This document shows, piece by piece, positions 40,920-48,117 of a stretch of 48,117 nucleotides of DNA. Under the pieces are notes generated by a model. The model ran no database searches. It saw only the letters and a program-made list of their open reading frames with translations, and was not told the origin of the DNA. Where the stretch lies: positions 1 through 48,117 of the forward strand of contig QZKV01000006.1 of the NCBI GenBank assembly GCA_003599575.1, read 5' to 3'. Position numbers and translations under genes: made by a program. This DNA comes from Desulfobacteraceae bacterium (GTDB lineage Bacteria; Desulfobacterota; Desulfobacteria; Desulfobacterales; Desulfosarcinaceae). Every line of letters begins with the position of its first letter. Position 1 is the first letter of the stretch.

Positions 40920-41768
40920 TCAAACCGGCTGATGAGCCGATGCTCCATAGTATTCATAATAGGTATCGTTTGCGGAAGTGTGTTTGTTCATCAAAAATCC
41001 CAGAATTTTTTCTTTCGGCAGCAGTTCAAGTCCCTCCCCGATTTCCTTGAGAGAGGTTTTTCCGGATTCCACCACGATGACGATACCGTCGACCAGCGGC
41101 ATCAGGATCAATGCATCCGCTCCGGCGAGAATGGGGGGGGCGTCCAGAAGGATATAGCGGTCCTGGTAACGGTTTTTCATTTCGGCGACCAGCGCCTTCA
41201 TCTGCGGCGACCCCAGCAGTTCGGCGCTTTCGTGGATTGTGGGACCTCCGGAAATCAAAGTAAACTGGTCGATTTTGGGCCAAATGATCAAATCCTTCAG
41301 GTCCATGCCATGGGCCAGATAATCGACCAGGCCCATTTTGCTTTCGAGGTTGAGATACCGGTAAACATTTTGCTGACGCAAATCGCAATCCACAAGAAGA
41401 ACGGTGTGATTGTAGGTTTTGGCAAAGGTCAAAGCCAAATTGATGGAAGTGAGCGTTTTTCCTTCACCTGGGCGGATACTGGTGATCATGATGGTGTTCC
41501 ACCCCTTCGCCTTGGTGCGATGGATAATTTGTGTACGCAGCACTTTATAACAGTCGAGTTCCGGAGAGTTCGGCAACAGGCAGACACATCGATTCGCAAT
41601 CACTGCGGTCTGATCGAGTTCAACAGATCTTGACCGGCTGTAAACCGGAGGCTTCCATTGCTTTATAGAAGAATCGTACCGGAAATTTTTCTTCTGCACG
41701 GCCGGTTCGGTCTTATCCGCTTTGCGCCATTGCATTTTCATTTTATCTACGGCTTTTTCGATTTTCAT
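40920..41768 (-). CDS. BY-kinase (CpsD/Wzc-C-like) tyrosine autokinase
   Basis: The second ATG (41768) is preferred because GAGG lies six bases upstream of it; the first ATG touches the GAGG. The 282-residue cytoplasmic protein has Walker A SIRPGEGKT (about 97-105), Walker A' LLVDCD (about 124-129) and Walker B LLDAPP. A tyrosine cluster (TYYEYYG) lies in the last 15 residues and is the usual autophosphorylation site. It needs a Wzz partner with a C-terminal cytoplasmic activator; the wzz gene lies 164 bases upstream. The kinase cycle controls polysaccharide chain length. Confidence 0.9.
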   Translation of the reverse strand: MKIEKAVDKMKMQWRKADKTEPAVQKKNFRYDSSIKQWKPPVYSRSRSVELDQTAVIANRCVCLLPNSPELDCYKVLRTQIIHRTKAKGWNTIMITSIRPGEGKTLTSINLALTFAKTYNHTVLLVDCDLRQQNVYRYLNLESKMGLVDYLAHGMDLKDLIIWPKIDQFTLISGGPTIHESAELLGSPQMKALVAEMKNRYQDRYILLDAPPILAGADALILMPLVDGIVIVVESGKTSLKEIGEGLELLPKEKILGFLMNKHTSANDTYYEYYGASAHQPV

Positions 41769-41931
41769 GCGCATCCTCTAAATGATGGGAGTTTATTCAA
41801 GGAATCCAGCCAACGTCAGGGGCCACCGGGCCCGGCTCTCGCATACCGGCCTGAAATCGCGCGCACCAAACGCGCACGATTTAATAGAACGGCCTTCCTC
41901 TGTAATGATCCAGGTTCTGGAAAGCAGCAGT

Positions 41932-43491
41932 TTAGATGGCCGCGCGGCGTAGAAGTTTGATCCAGAAGACATTCAGATCCATGACTTGAAAGTGAAAAAA
42001 CACCAATCCGCCGGCGAGGGCGATCACCGCTGCAACAATCAGGAGGAGCAGCCTGAGCCGCTGCTGTGAACTGTCCAGGTTGGTCGCGATGACCGGCACA
42101 AACGCCAGCACAGGAAATGAGGTGGCCCGAATGAGCCGCTCGGCGCTATAGACCGCGTCATCGGTGAGTTCCCGAAAGGCCAGTGTGCCGACGCCGGCGC
42201 CCAGGCCGAGGACGAGACCGATCAACGTGATCGCCAGTCGGTTGGGCTTATAGGGTTTTTCCGGCAGCCGCGGGGCCTCCACCAGTGTGAAACGCTCACC
42301 TTTTTGCTCTTTTTCGAGGCCGTGCGCCACGCGTGCCTCCATGAGCTTGGCCATCAAATCGTCGTATTTGAACTGCGTGCTCTTACGCATGCTGATCAGA
42401 TCGTTGTACTGGCTTTCCACGGCCGGCATTGCCGCAATGCGGCGCTTGTATTCGGCCGCCTCAGCCTGCAGGCGCTCTTTTTGCTGCTTTACCGAGGCCA
42501 ATTCGGCTTTTATGCTGGCCAGTTGCGCGCTCAGCGTAATATAGGCTGGATTGTCGGGCAACCTCGCGGCGGTGCTATTGGAATCGGCCAGTTGCTTTTT
42601 AAGTTCCGCCAGCTCGGCACGTGTTTTTTTGACATCCGGGTATTCGTCGGAAAAACGTTTGGTCAATGCCACGAGCTGAAGTTTGAGCTCTTCCATGCGC
42701 ACGCGGCTCTCGTTTTCAAGATTCGGATTCAAACTGGCCAACTGGGAATGAAAGTAGCCTTCGCGTTCTTTCAGACTGCTCAATTGCTGATCCACATTTT
42801 CGATATGGCGCTCGATGTTGCTCAGGCTTTGCAGGTTCACCACGATCATTTCGGGAAGCTCGTTGATGTGGCCTTCCTTGAAGGCGGCTATTTGGCCATC
42901 GAAGGCGGTCAGCTCCGTTTTAATCTTTTCGATTTCCGCCTCCAGAAAGGCTGATGTCTCCTCCACTTGCTTCACGCGTTCTTTGATGTTCTGCTCCAGA
43001 AAGAGAGAAACCAGGACATTGTTCACTTTTTGAACTTTCTGGGGGTCGCGTCCCTCATAGCTCAGTACAAAAGCAATGGTGGCCGTGCCCGGGCGCCCGG
43101 TGCGCCGGTCGACAATGTCGGTGCTGACCGGCTTGAGCTTTGTATCCGAGCGCATTTTTTCGACAAGCTCCTCTGAGGTATACTTATCCCGCATTTCGGG
43201 ATATAGTCCGTACTCGTTAATGACCCGCAACAGGGGCGTGTAGCTCATGATGCGCTGATGGATCGCCTGGATCCTTTGCTCGACATAACTGGTCACCGTG
43301 CTGGCCACGTACTCGGCCGGCACGTCCTGTGCTTCGATGAAGATGGTGGCCTCGGAAAGATAAATCGACGGCAACATAAACGCCAGTATGACCGCAGCGC
43401 AGAATACCGTCGCCGCAGGCAGAATCAGACTCCAGGGCCTGCGTTTGACAATGTCCAAATACTCTTTTGGATTGGTCGTGCTTTCTTCCAT
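41932..43491 (-). CDS. Wzz-family polysaccharide chain-length determinant (XrtA-associated type)
   Basis: The 519-residue protein has membrane helices near 20-40 and 425-445, plus a last one near 485-505. The Wzz domain is followed by a long coiled-coil region (about 165-400). It has the PEKPYKPNRLAI segment before the second helix, typical of Wzz proteins. It lies in the inner membrane with the coiled coil in the periplasm and works with the BY-kinase downstream. AGGAG precedes the ATG. Confidence 0.9.
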   Translation of the reverse strand: MEESTTNPKEYLDIVKRRPWSLILPAATVFCAAVILAFMLPSIYLSEATIFIEAQDVPAEYVASTVTSYVEQRIQAIHQRIMSYTPLLRVINEYGLYPEMRDKYTSEELVEKMRSDTKLKPVSTDIVDRRTGRPGTATIAFVLSYEGRDPQKVQKVNNVLVSLFLEQNIKERVKQVEETSAFLEAEIEKIKTELTAFDGQIAAFKEGHINELPEMIVVNLQSLSNIERHIENVDQQLSSLKEREGYFHSQLASLNPNLENESRVRMEELKLQLVALTKRFSDEYPDVKKTRAELAELKKQLADSNSTAARLPDNPAYITLSAQLASIKAELASVKQQKERLQAEAAEYKRRIAAMPAVESQYNDLISMRKSTQFKYDDLMAKLMEARVAHGLEKEQKGERFTLVEAPRLPEKPYKPNRLAITLIGLVLGLGAGVGTLAFRELTDDAVYSAERLIRATSFPVLAFVPVIATNLDSSQQRLRLLLLIVAAVIALAGGLVFFHFQVMDLNVFWIKLLRRAAI

Positions 43492-43554
43492 ACGGATCTC
43501 CTGAAATGTATTCTCCTACGGGATCATTCCGGCGGTGCCGGCCTGGAACAATGC

Positions 43555-44778
43555 TTAATCCATAAGGTCATACCCATAGCTCACCTGAACGTAGAAAGTA
43601 TTGCGTTCGGCCGTGCTGCCGGCCACTTCATCTTCCACATGGGTGTAGTGGTAGGCGCCTTCCAAAGTGAATTTGTCCGAAAGCAGCCAGCGCAAAAAAG
43701 GGCGCAGATTGAAGGTGCGGTCATCCTGCTCTCTGCCCGTAAACTCATCGGCATCAGCCCGGTTGACATAATAGCCCGTGAAAAAGCCGATGGCCAATTT
43801 CTCCGCCAAACGATGCGTGTTATTGAATATCAGGCGGGTCAGCCGGGAAGCGCCGCGAGCGCCGCCGGCCGTGCGCAGGTCATGATACGCGGTTATGTTC
43901 CAGCGTGTCCGTTCGCCCAGGTAGTCCAGGCCGGCGGTGACAATACCCCCCCAGACATCGTTGCTGAGCGTTACGTCCCGCACCTCAATGATCCCCGGCG
44001 GCACCAGTATCTGCCGCTGCACGGTGAACTGCGTGTCGGAATAGCGCGCCCCCACGCCGGCGTTGAATCTGAATATTTCGCTGAGCATGCGTTGGAGGCC
44101 CAGGGTCGCATAAGCGCTCTTCAGTTCGGCCGTATCATAGTCGTAAATGCCGTAACCTGCGCTCAGTAAAAGCTGCGTCGCTTCCAGAAAGCGGCTGACG
44201 TCGTACCGATATTGCAGGCCGACCGTATGGCCTTGGAAGTCCTGTCGCTCGGCCTCACCGGCGCGCCAGTCATCCTGGTCGTAGGCATACGACAGCGACA
44301 GGGTATGATTTTCCAGCACGGCATAATCGGTTGAGACGCCGCCGTGATAACGGTAGCGCTCGTCGGTACCGATACCGAACACCAGGCCGGTGAGGTCGAC
44401 GTCGCGGTCCGGTTGATTGTCGATTCGGAAAAAGCCGTCCAGATTGGCTTTCAGACGGGATGTCAGCAGGTAGCCGGCCTCCGCGAACACATGCACATCC
44501 GTATCGTCGAGATCGTCGTGGTCCCGGTAGAAAAACGGTGAAACCGCGGCATCCAGCTTGAAAGTGCGCCGTTCGGTGCGGTTGCGGTACTCCACTCCGG
44601 CGATGAGCGTGGTCCGAAAATCCTCCCGCTCGTCTTCCGTACTGAAAAACACATTGTCATTGTAATCCCCGCGAACCGCAATGGACGGCCTGAATACGAC
44701 CTCGTCGGCCCAGGCCTGAACAGCCATGTTCAGCAGCCCCAGCAATGCGGCCAAGCATGCCATACAGCTCTTCACCAT
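43555..44778 (-). CDS. Outer-membrane beta-barrel protein of the exopolysaccharide cluster
   Basis: The 407-residue protein has a signal peptide (about 1-24) and then about 16-18 amphipathic strands with alternating aromatic and polar residues, for example GGVSTDYAVLENHTLSLSYA and LEGAYHYTHVED. It ends with FYVQVSYGYDLMD. It resembles the outer-membrane beta-barrel proteins of PEP-CTERM/EPS clusters (EpsL-like), thought to help the polysaccharide cross the outer membrane. GGAGAGGT precedes the ATG. Confidence 0.82.
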   Translation of the reverse strand: MVKSCMACLAALLGLLNMAVQAWADEVVFRPSIAVRGDYNDNVFFSTEDEREDFRTTLIAGVEYRNRTERRTFKLDAAVSPFFYRDHDDLDDTDVHVFAEAGYLLTSRLKANLDGFFRIDNQPDRDVDLTGLVFGIGTDERYRYHGGVSTDYAVLENHTLSLSYAYDQDDWRAGEAERQDFQGHTVGLQYRYDVSRFLEATQLLLSAGYGIYDYDTAELKSAYATLGLQRMLSEIFRFNAGVGARYSDTQFTVQRQILVPPGIIEVRDVTLSNDVWGGIVTAGLDYLGERTRWNITAYHDLRTAGGARGASRLTRLIFNNTHRLAEKLAIGFFTGYYVNRADADEFTGREQDDRTFNLRPFLRWLLSDKFTLEGAYHYTHVEDEVAGSTAERNTFYVQVSYGYDLMD

Positions 44779-44952
44779 GACCTCTCCTGCTCGAAATGTA
44801 CTTCAGTGGTTAATTTCAAAGCTAAACTGAACGAAAAAAGCTATGTTGTAGTATTTTGAAATTCTGCACGCGAGCGTAACCGAGAGGCGCCGGTTACCCC
44901 CTTAGAGCCAATCGGGTCACTTCTTGACCGATGCGCATGGTTTTGCACCCGT

Positions 44953-45537
44953 TTACGGCACCACGATGACGTCCCCCCGCAGCAGGCGTATATCCTGAAC
45001 CGGATTGGATGCCTTGGCGGCCTCGTCATAGTCAAAGGGCAGGTAATTGCCGCTTTGACCTTCGCGGAAGATCTTAATGCTGCCGCGCTTGGCGAAGGCA
45101 TTCAGCCCGCCGGCCATGGCCAATGCCTGCATGACGGTGATATTGGTGTTGAGCACGAAGCGGCCGGGATTATTGACCCGGCCGATGACATAAACCATTA
45201 AACTGTTGACCTGCGCCACGATGATGCTCAGGTCCGCATCGGGCACATAGCGGTTGAGCCGTTTGCGCATCTCATCGCTGAGTTGATCGACTGTCTTGCC
45301 GGCGGCGTCGAGCCGGCCCACCAGCGGAAAAGAGATCTTACCGTCCGGCAGCACGATCACCATCTTGGTCAGGTCGGCGTTTTTCCACACCGAAACCTCC
45401 AAAACATCTCCCGGTCCGATCTGATAGTCGCCCATGGCCGCGTTGGTCTCATCGGCCAATGCATACCCCGTCGTGGCCCAAAGAAGCCCGATCGTCAGGG
45501 CTGTGCAGATCGATTTTTTCAGAGCGTTCACCTTCAT
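44953..45537 (-). CDS. Wza-like polysaccharide export protein
   Basis: The 194-residue protein has a signal peptide (about 1-29), a polysaccharide export domain starting DYQIGPGDVLEVSVWKN, and an SLBB-like domain (VYVIGRVNNPGRF, LAMAGGLNAFAKRG). It is much shorter than Wza (379) and lacks the C-terminal helix that forms the Wza pore, as is normal in PEP-CTERM EPS clusters, where the barrel protein may provide the channel. No lipobox is seen. A ribosome site GGAAAGGATC precedes the ATG. Confidence 0.9.
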   Translation of the reverse strand: MKVNALKKSICTALTIGLLWATTGYALADETNAAMGDYQIGPGDVLEVSVWKNADLTKMVIVLPDGKISFPLVGRLDAAGKTVDQLSDEMRKRLNRYVPDADLSIIVAQVNSLMVYVIGRVNNPGRFVLNTNITVMQALAMAGGLNAFAKRGSIKIFREGQSGNYLPFDYDEAAKASNPVQDIRLLRGDVIVVP

Positions 45538-45569
45538 GATCCTTTCCCCCGTTGCTTCCGGATACTGGT

Positions 45570-47951
45570 TTAAAGCAGACTTTTTAAAACGGCTTCCGCC
45601 TCCGGGCGGCCGATGAAATCGGCTCTTCCAGAAAGTGCTTTCTTCAAATTTTCGCGGGCATCTTCCGTGCGGCCGGTTTTAAAAAGCGCCATGCCCATGT
45701 GATACAGAATAATATCGGCTTCGGGCGCCACTTCCAGGGCTTGCCCGATAAGCTCAAGCGCTTCTTCGTGGTGACCCATTTTGTACTGCACCCAACCCAA
45801 TGTATCGAGAACGGCCGGATCATCCGGGCGTAATGCCAGCGCACGCTTGGCAAGCGACAGGGCTTCCTGCAATTGCTTCCGGTCGGCGCTGCTTTCGCAT
45901 ATCAGAAAGGCCAGGTTGTTGGCCGCAAAATGGAATTCAGATTGCTTCATTAAAGCCGAACGGTATACTTCCATGGCTTTTGGAAAGTTGTGCTCGGCTT
46001 GATACAGAAGCCCCAGAGCCAGGTAGGCGGCGCCGTCATCGGGTTTGCTGAAAATGGTTTCCTGCAATTGCGCCACCGCTTCGTCTTTTTTACCTTGCAG
46101 CAAGTACAGCCTTATGAGGTTATTGTGAGCGGCAGCCGACAGGGGTTCCAGGTCGATCGTTCGGCGGATCATTTTTTCAGCCGCAGCATACTCTTTGCGG
46201 ACCATATGCACATAGCCCAGCAGGTTGCATGCAAAGGCATCCTCGCTGCTTTTTTGAAAAGCGGCCTGCGCGGCCGACAAGGCCTGATCGTATTGTCCGG
46301 CACGAATATAGGCTTGAACCAGCGTCTTTATCAGAAGTTGCGAGGCCGGATTGCGGCGATGCCCCTGCTCCAGCACTGCCAACGCTTGGGCACCTTTGTC
46401 GCGCCCTTCGTAAAACTGGCTCAAGCGCGAATAGCCCAGCGGGTTTTCCGGCAATTTCTCCACAGCCGTGCGGTAGATCGCCTCTGCGGGCTTGACATTG
46501 CCGCGGGCGGCCAGCAAGTCTCCCAGGTTGATATAAGCTGCAATATTTTCCCGATCCGACTCCAGAACCTTTTGCAGTTGTTCCTCTGCTGCGGCGTAGT
46601 CGTGTTGCAGCGCAAAGACCCGCGCCAGTTCGTTGCGGAGATCTTTGTCCTGGGGATGATTTTTGAGAGCGTTCTTCAATGTCATCAGGGCCAGTTCAAC
46701 TTCTTTACGGGTCAGGTGGGCTTTGGCCAGACCGACATGCGCGGGGATGAAATCGGGTTTCTCGCTGAGCACCGATCTGAATTCGGTGATCGCGCCGTCT
46801 CCATCTCCGCGGGCCAGTCCGATGCGGCCTTTGACAAAATGGGCGTCGATGCTGCCGGGTTTCTCTTTGAGCACCTCTTCCACATAGTGCTGCGCTTTTT
46901 CCGTCTGCCGCAGAAACAGGTAAACGCGGGCCAAAGCGTTTTTGGCCGCTATGATGTTCACGTCGGCCGGATCGCTGTTGAGCTTCAGACAGCCTTCCAG
47001 GGTCTGGATGGCCTTTTGCGTCTGCCGGATCTTTAGATAGGTTTCGCCCAGCAGGATGCGCAGTTCCGGCGCTTTTGGATTCAGCACGATCCCGTTCTCC
47101 AGCAAATCGATCGCCTTCTGCGGCACTTGGTTGTCCAGGTAGAGTCTGGCCGCGGCCGTACGTGCTTCCTTGTTTTGGGGGTCGGCATCCAGGATTTTCC
47201 CGATCAGGTCCTCAGCCGCTTGCGCGCGCTTGATATCCCAGTAGAATTTGGCCAGCATGAATTGGTAAGGCATTTTTTCATATGCCACTGAAATCAGGCG
47301 CTGCAAAGCGGCTTCAGCTTCGTCGAGGCGCTCGGCACGCGCATAAAATTGCGCCAGTCCCAGGTGCAGGGGCGCATAGTGAGGATGGGCTTCGATGCCA
47401 TTTAGCAAAAGCTTTTCCGCGCGGCCGGCATCATCGCTGCGCGCAACGGCTGCTGCCAGCAGAAGAAAGGCTTCGGGTTTTGAGAGGCGCTGCTGGAGAA
47501 GATCGATCACCGCCTTGAATTGATGTGCGGCAAGGTAGGCCGACCCTTTCAGGAGAATCGCCTCCTCGTTTTCCGGCTGCGCGGCCAGCACCAGGTTGGC
47601 TTTTTCCAGTGCCTCCTCATGCTTGCGGCCGGCCAGCAGCAAATTCCCCAGGCGGATCTGCGCTTCCCACAACTCCGGGTTCAACTGCACCGCCTTGCTG
47701 AACGCTGCGTAAGCCGGCCTGAAATTGCCTTCTTTCAGTTCGACCATGCCCAGCATGTGAAAGGCCTCAGCGAATCTGGGATCGATCTGAATGGCGTTTT
47801 TGAATTCCAGACGCGCCCTTTTATAATCTCCCTGCTCGTATAAGGCCTTGCCCTTGGTGTGGAATTTCGCTTTTTTCTGCTCCATCGAACTGCACGCCGT
47901 CAGCAGCATCAAAAGCAGGAAGGGCATGAGCGGTAAAAAAAACTTTTTCAT
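45570..47951 (-). CDS. PrsT-like TPR lipoprotein of the PEP-CTERM exopolysaccharide system
   Basis: The 793-residue protein starts with a lipoprotein signal (LLTAC, Cys20) and is then almost all TPR units (about 20), such as ALYEQGDYKRARLEFKNAIQ and AAYLALGLLYQAEHNFPKAM. It matches the TPR lipoproteins (PrsT, TIGR02917) that accompany exosortase and EPS export. It is first in the minus-strand cluster (prsT, wza-like, barrel, wzz, BY-kinase). GGGAG precedes the ATG. The exosortase itself is not in the window. Confidence 0.87.
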   Translation of the reverse strand: MKKFFLPLMPFLLLMLLTACSSMEQKKAKFHTKGKALYEQGDYKRARLEFKNAIQIDPRFAEAFHMLGMVELKEGNFRPAYAAFSKAVQLNPELWEAQIRLGNLLLAGRKHEEALEKANLVLAAQPENEEAILLKGSAYLAAHQFKAVIDLLQQRLSKPEAFLLLAAAVARSDDAGRAEKLLLNGIEAHPHYAPLHLGLAQFYARAERLDEAEAALQRLISVAYEKMPYQFMLAKFYWDIKRAQAAEDLIGKILDADPQNKEARTAAARLYLDNQVPQKAIDLLENGIVLNPKAPELRILLGETYLKIRQTQKAIQTLEGCLKLNSDPADVNIIAAKNALARVYLFLRQTEKAQHYVEEVLKEKPGSIDAHFVKGRIGLARGDGDGAITEFRSVLSEKPDFIPAHVGLAKAHLTRKEVELALMTLKNALKNHPQDKDLRNELARVFALQHDYAAAEEQLQKVLESDRENIAAYINLGDLLAARGNVKPAEAIYRTAVEKLPENPLGYSRLSQFYEGRDKGAQALAVLEQGHRRNPASQLLIKTLVQAYIRAGQYDQALSAAQAAFQKSSEDAFACNLLGYVHMVRKEYAAAEKMIRRTIDLEPLSAAAHNNLIRLYLLQGKKDEAVAQLQETIFSKPDDGAAYLALGLLYQAEHNFPKAMEVYRSALMKQSEFHFAANNLAFLICESSADRKQLQEALSLAKRALALRPDDPAVLDTLGWVQYKMGHHEEALELIGQALEVAPEADIILYHMGMALFKTGRTEDARENLKKALSGRADFIGRPEAEAVLKSLL

Positions 47952-48117
47952 TAAGCTTCTCCCCTGTATTCTGCCTGTTAATACTTTGGGAATGGATCTA
48001 TCCGGAAATACTTTAACGAGTGTCCATCCAGGGATGAGATATTTTCGTCGAGTTCAAGGCGGGCGGAAATTTTAACCGCAGGAATATATGGACATATTTC
48101 GAGGATTAAAATTTTCG
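47952..48117. repeat. AT-rich near-palindromic intergenic element cut by the window edge
   Basis: AAATTTTAA (48067-48075) pairs perfectly with TTAAAATTT (48106-48114); the inner GAATAT/ATATTTC segments also partly pair. A further short palindrome (CATCCAGGGATG) lies near 48025. The element lies upstream of prsT and continues past the window. No promoter was seen. Confidence 0.5.

Overview
The window looks like a chromosomal segment of a Gram-negative, anaerobic, sulfate-reducing member of the Desulfobacterota (a Desulfobacterales-like organism). The main evidence is a Qrc-type menaquinone reductase operon (hexaheme-class cytochrome, molybdopterin-family protein, Fe-S protein) next to a System II cytochrome c maturation pair. 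Many outer-membrane lipoproteins and an outer-membrane exopolysaccharide export system support a diderm cell. Most genes are typical housekeeping or envelope genes. No insertion sequence, prophage or CRISPR array was seen.

Layout. 1-6715 (minus): qrcA-qrcB-qrcC (qrcC cut by the window edge), then ccsA and resB for heme attachment. 6953-15719: a lipoprotein M16 protease, a small histone-H1-like winged-helix protein, a UvrD/Rep helicase, a Pit phosphate transporter with its DUF47 partner, and a zinc-ribbon membrane protein. 15768-20350: PpiD, tRNA-Ala(GGC) with its own terminator, Smr protein, an IspH-UbiA fusion and a CooT-like protein. 20530-23351: DUF3842, a NYN nuclease-like protein and chromosomal ParB/ParA. 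The minus-strand genes from parA down to smr are colinear. 23464-30551: a BepA-like M48 protease, EF-G coupled to a GerMN protein, and an overlapping lipoprotein/M48/lipoprotein operon. 31190-33349: a compact three-gene operon of a ParA-like ATPase, a ribbon-helix-helix-like protein and a short Rho paralogue without the usual N-terminal domain; this is the best candidate for an undescribed system. 33445-39259: an acidic HEAT-repeat protein and a full-length Lhr helicase. 39676-47951: an exopolysaccharide cluster of the PEP-CTERM/exosortase type (ATPase, BY-kinase, Wzz, outer-membrane barrel, Wza-like exporter, PrsT TPR lipoprotein).

The intergenic DNA holds two dispersed repeat families. One is a G-tract repeat (GGGTT-like units) that directly abuts the stop codons of resB, fusA and lhr, each time with the G-rich strand in the mRNA sense. 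The other is a TACTCG/CGAGTA inverted repeat present at 20.4 and 34.5 kb, able to form a long hairpin. A third, near-palindromic AT-rich element is cut by the right window edge.

Functional links: Qrc passes electrons from periplasmic cytochrome c to the menaquinone pool, CcsA/ResB mature such cytochromes, and IspH-UbiA may contribute to prenyl-quinone synthesis. PpiD, the M16 and M48 proteases and the lipoproteins point to envelope assembly and quality control. The last 8 kb export and anchor a surface polysaccharide.
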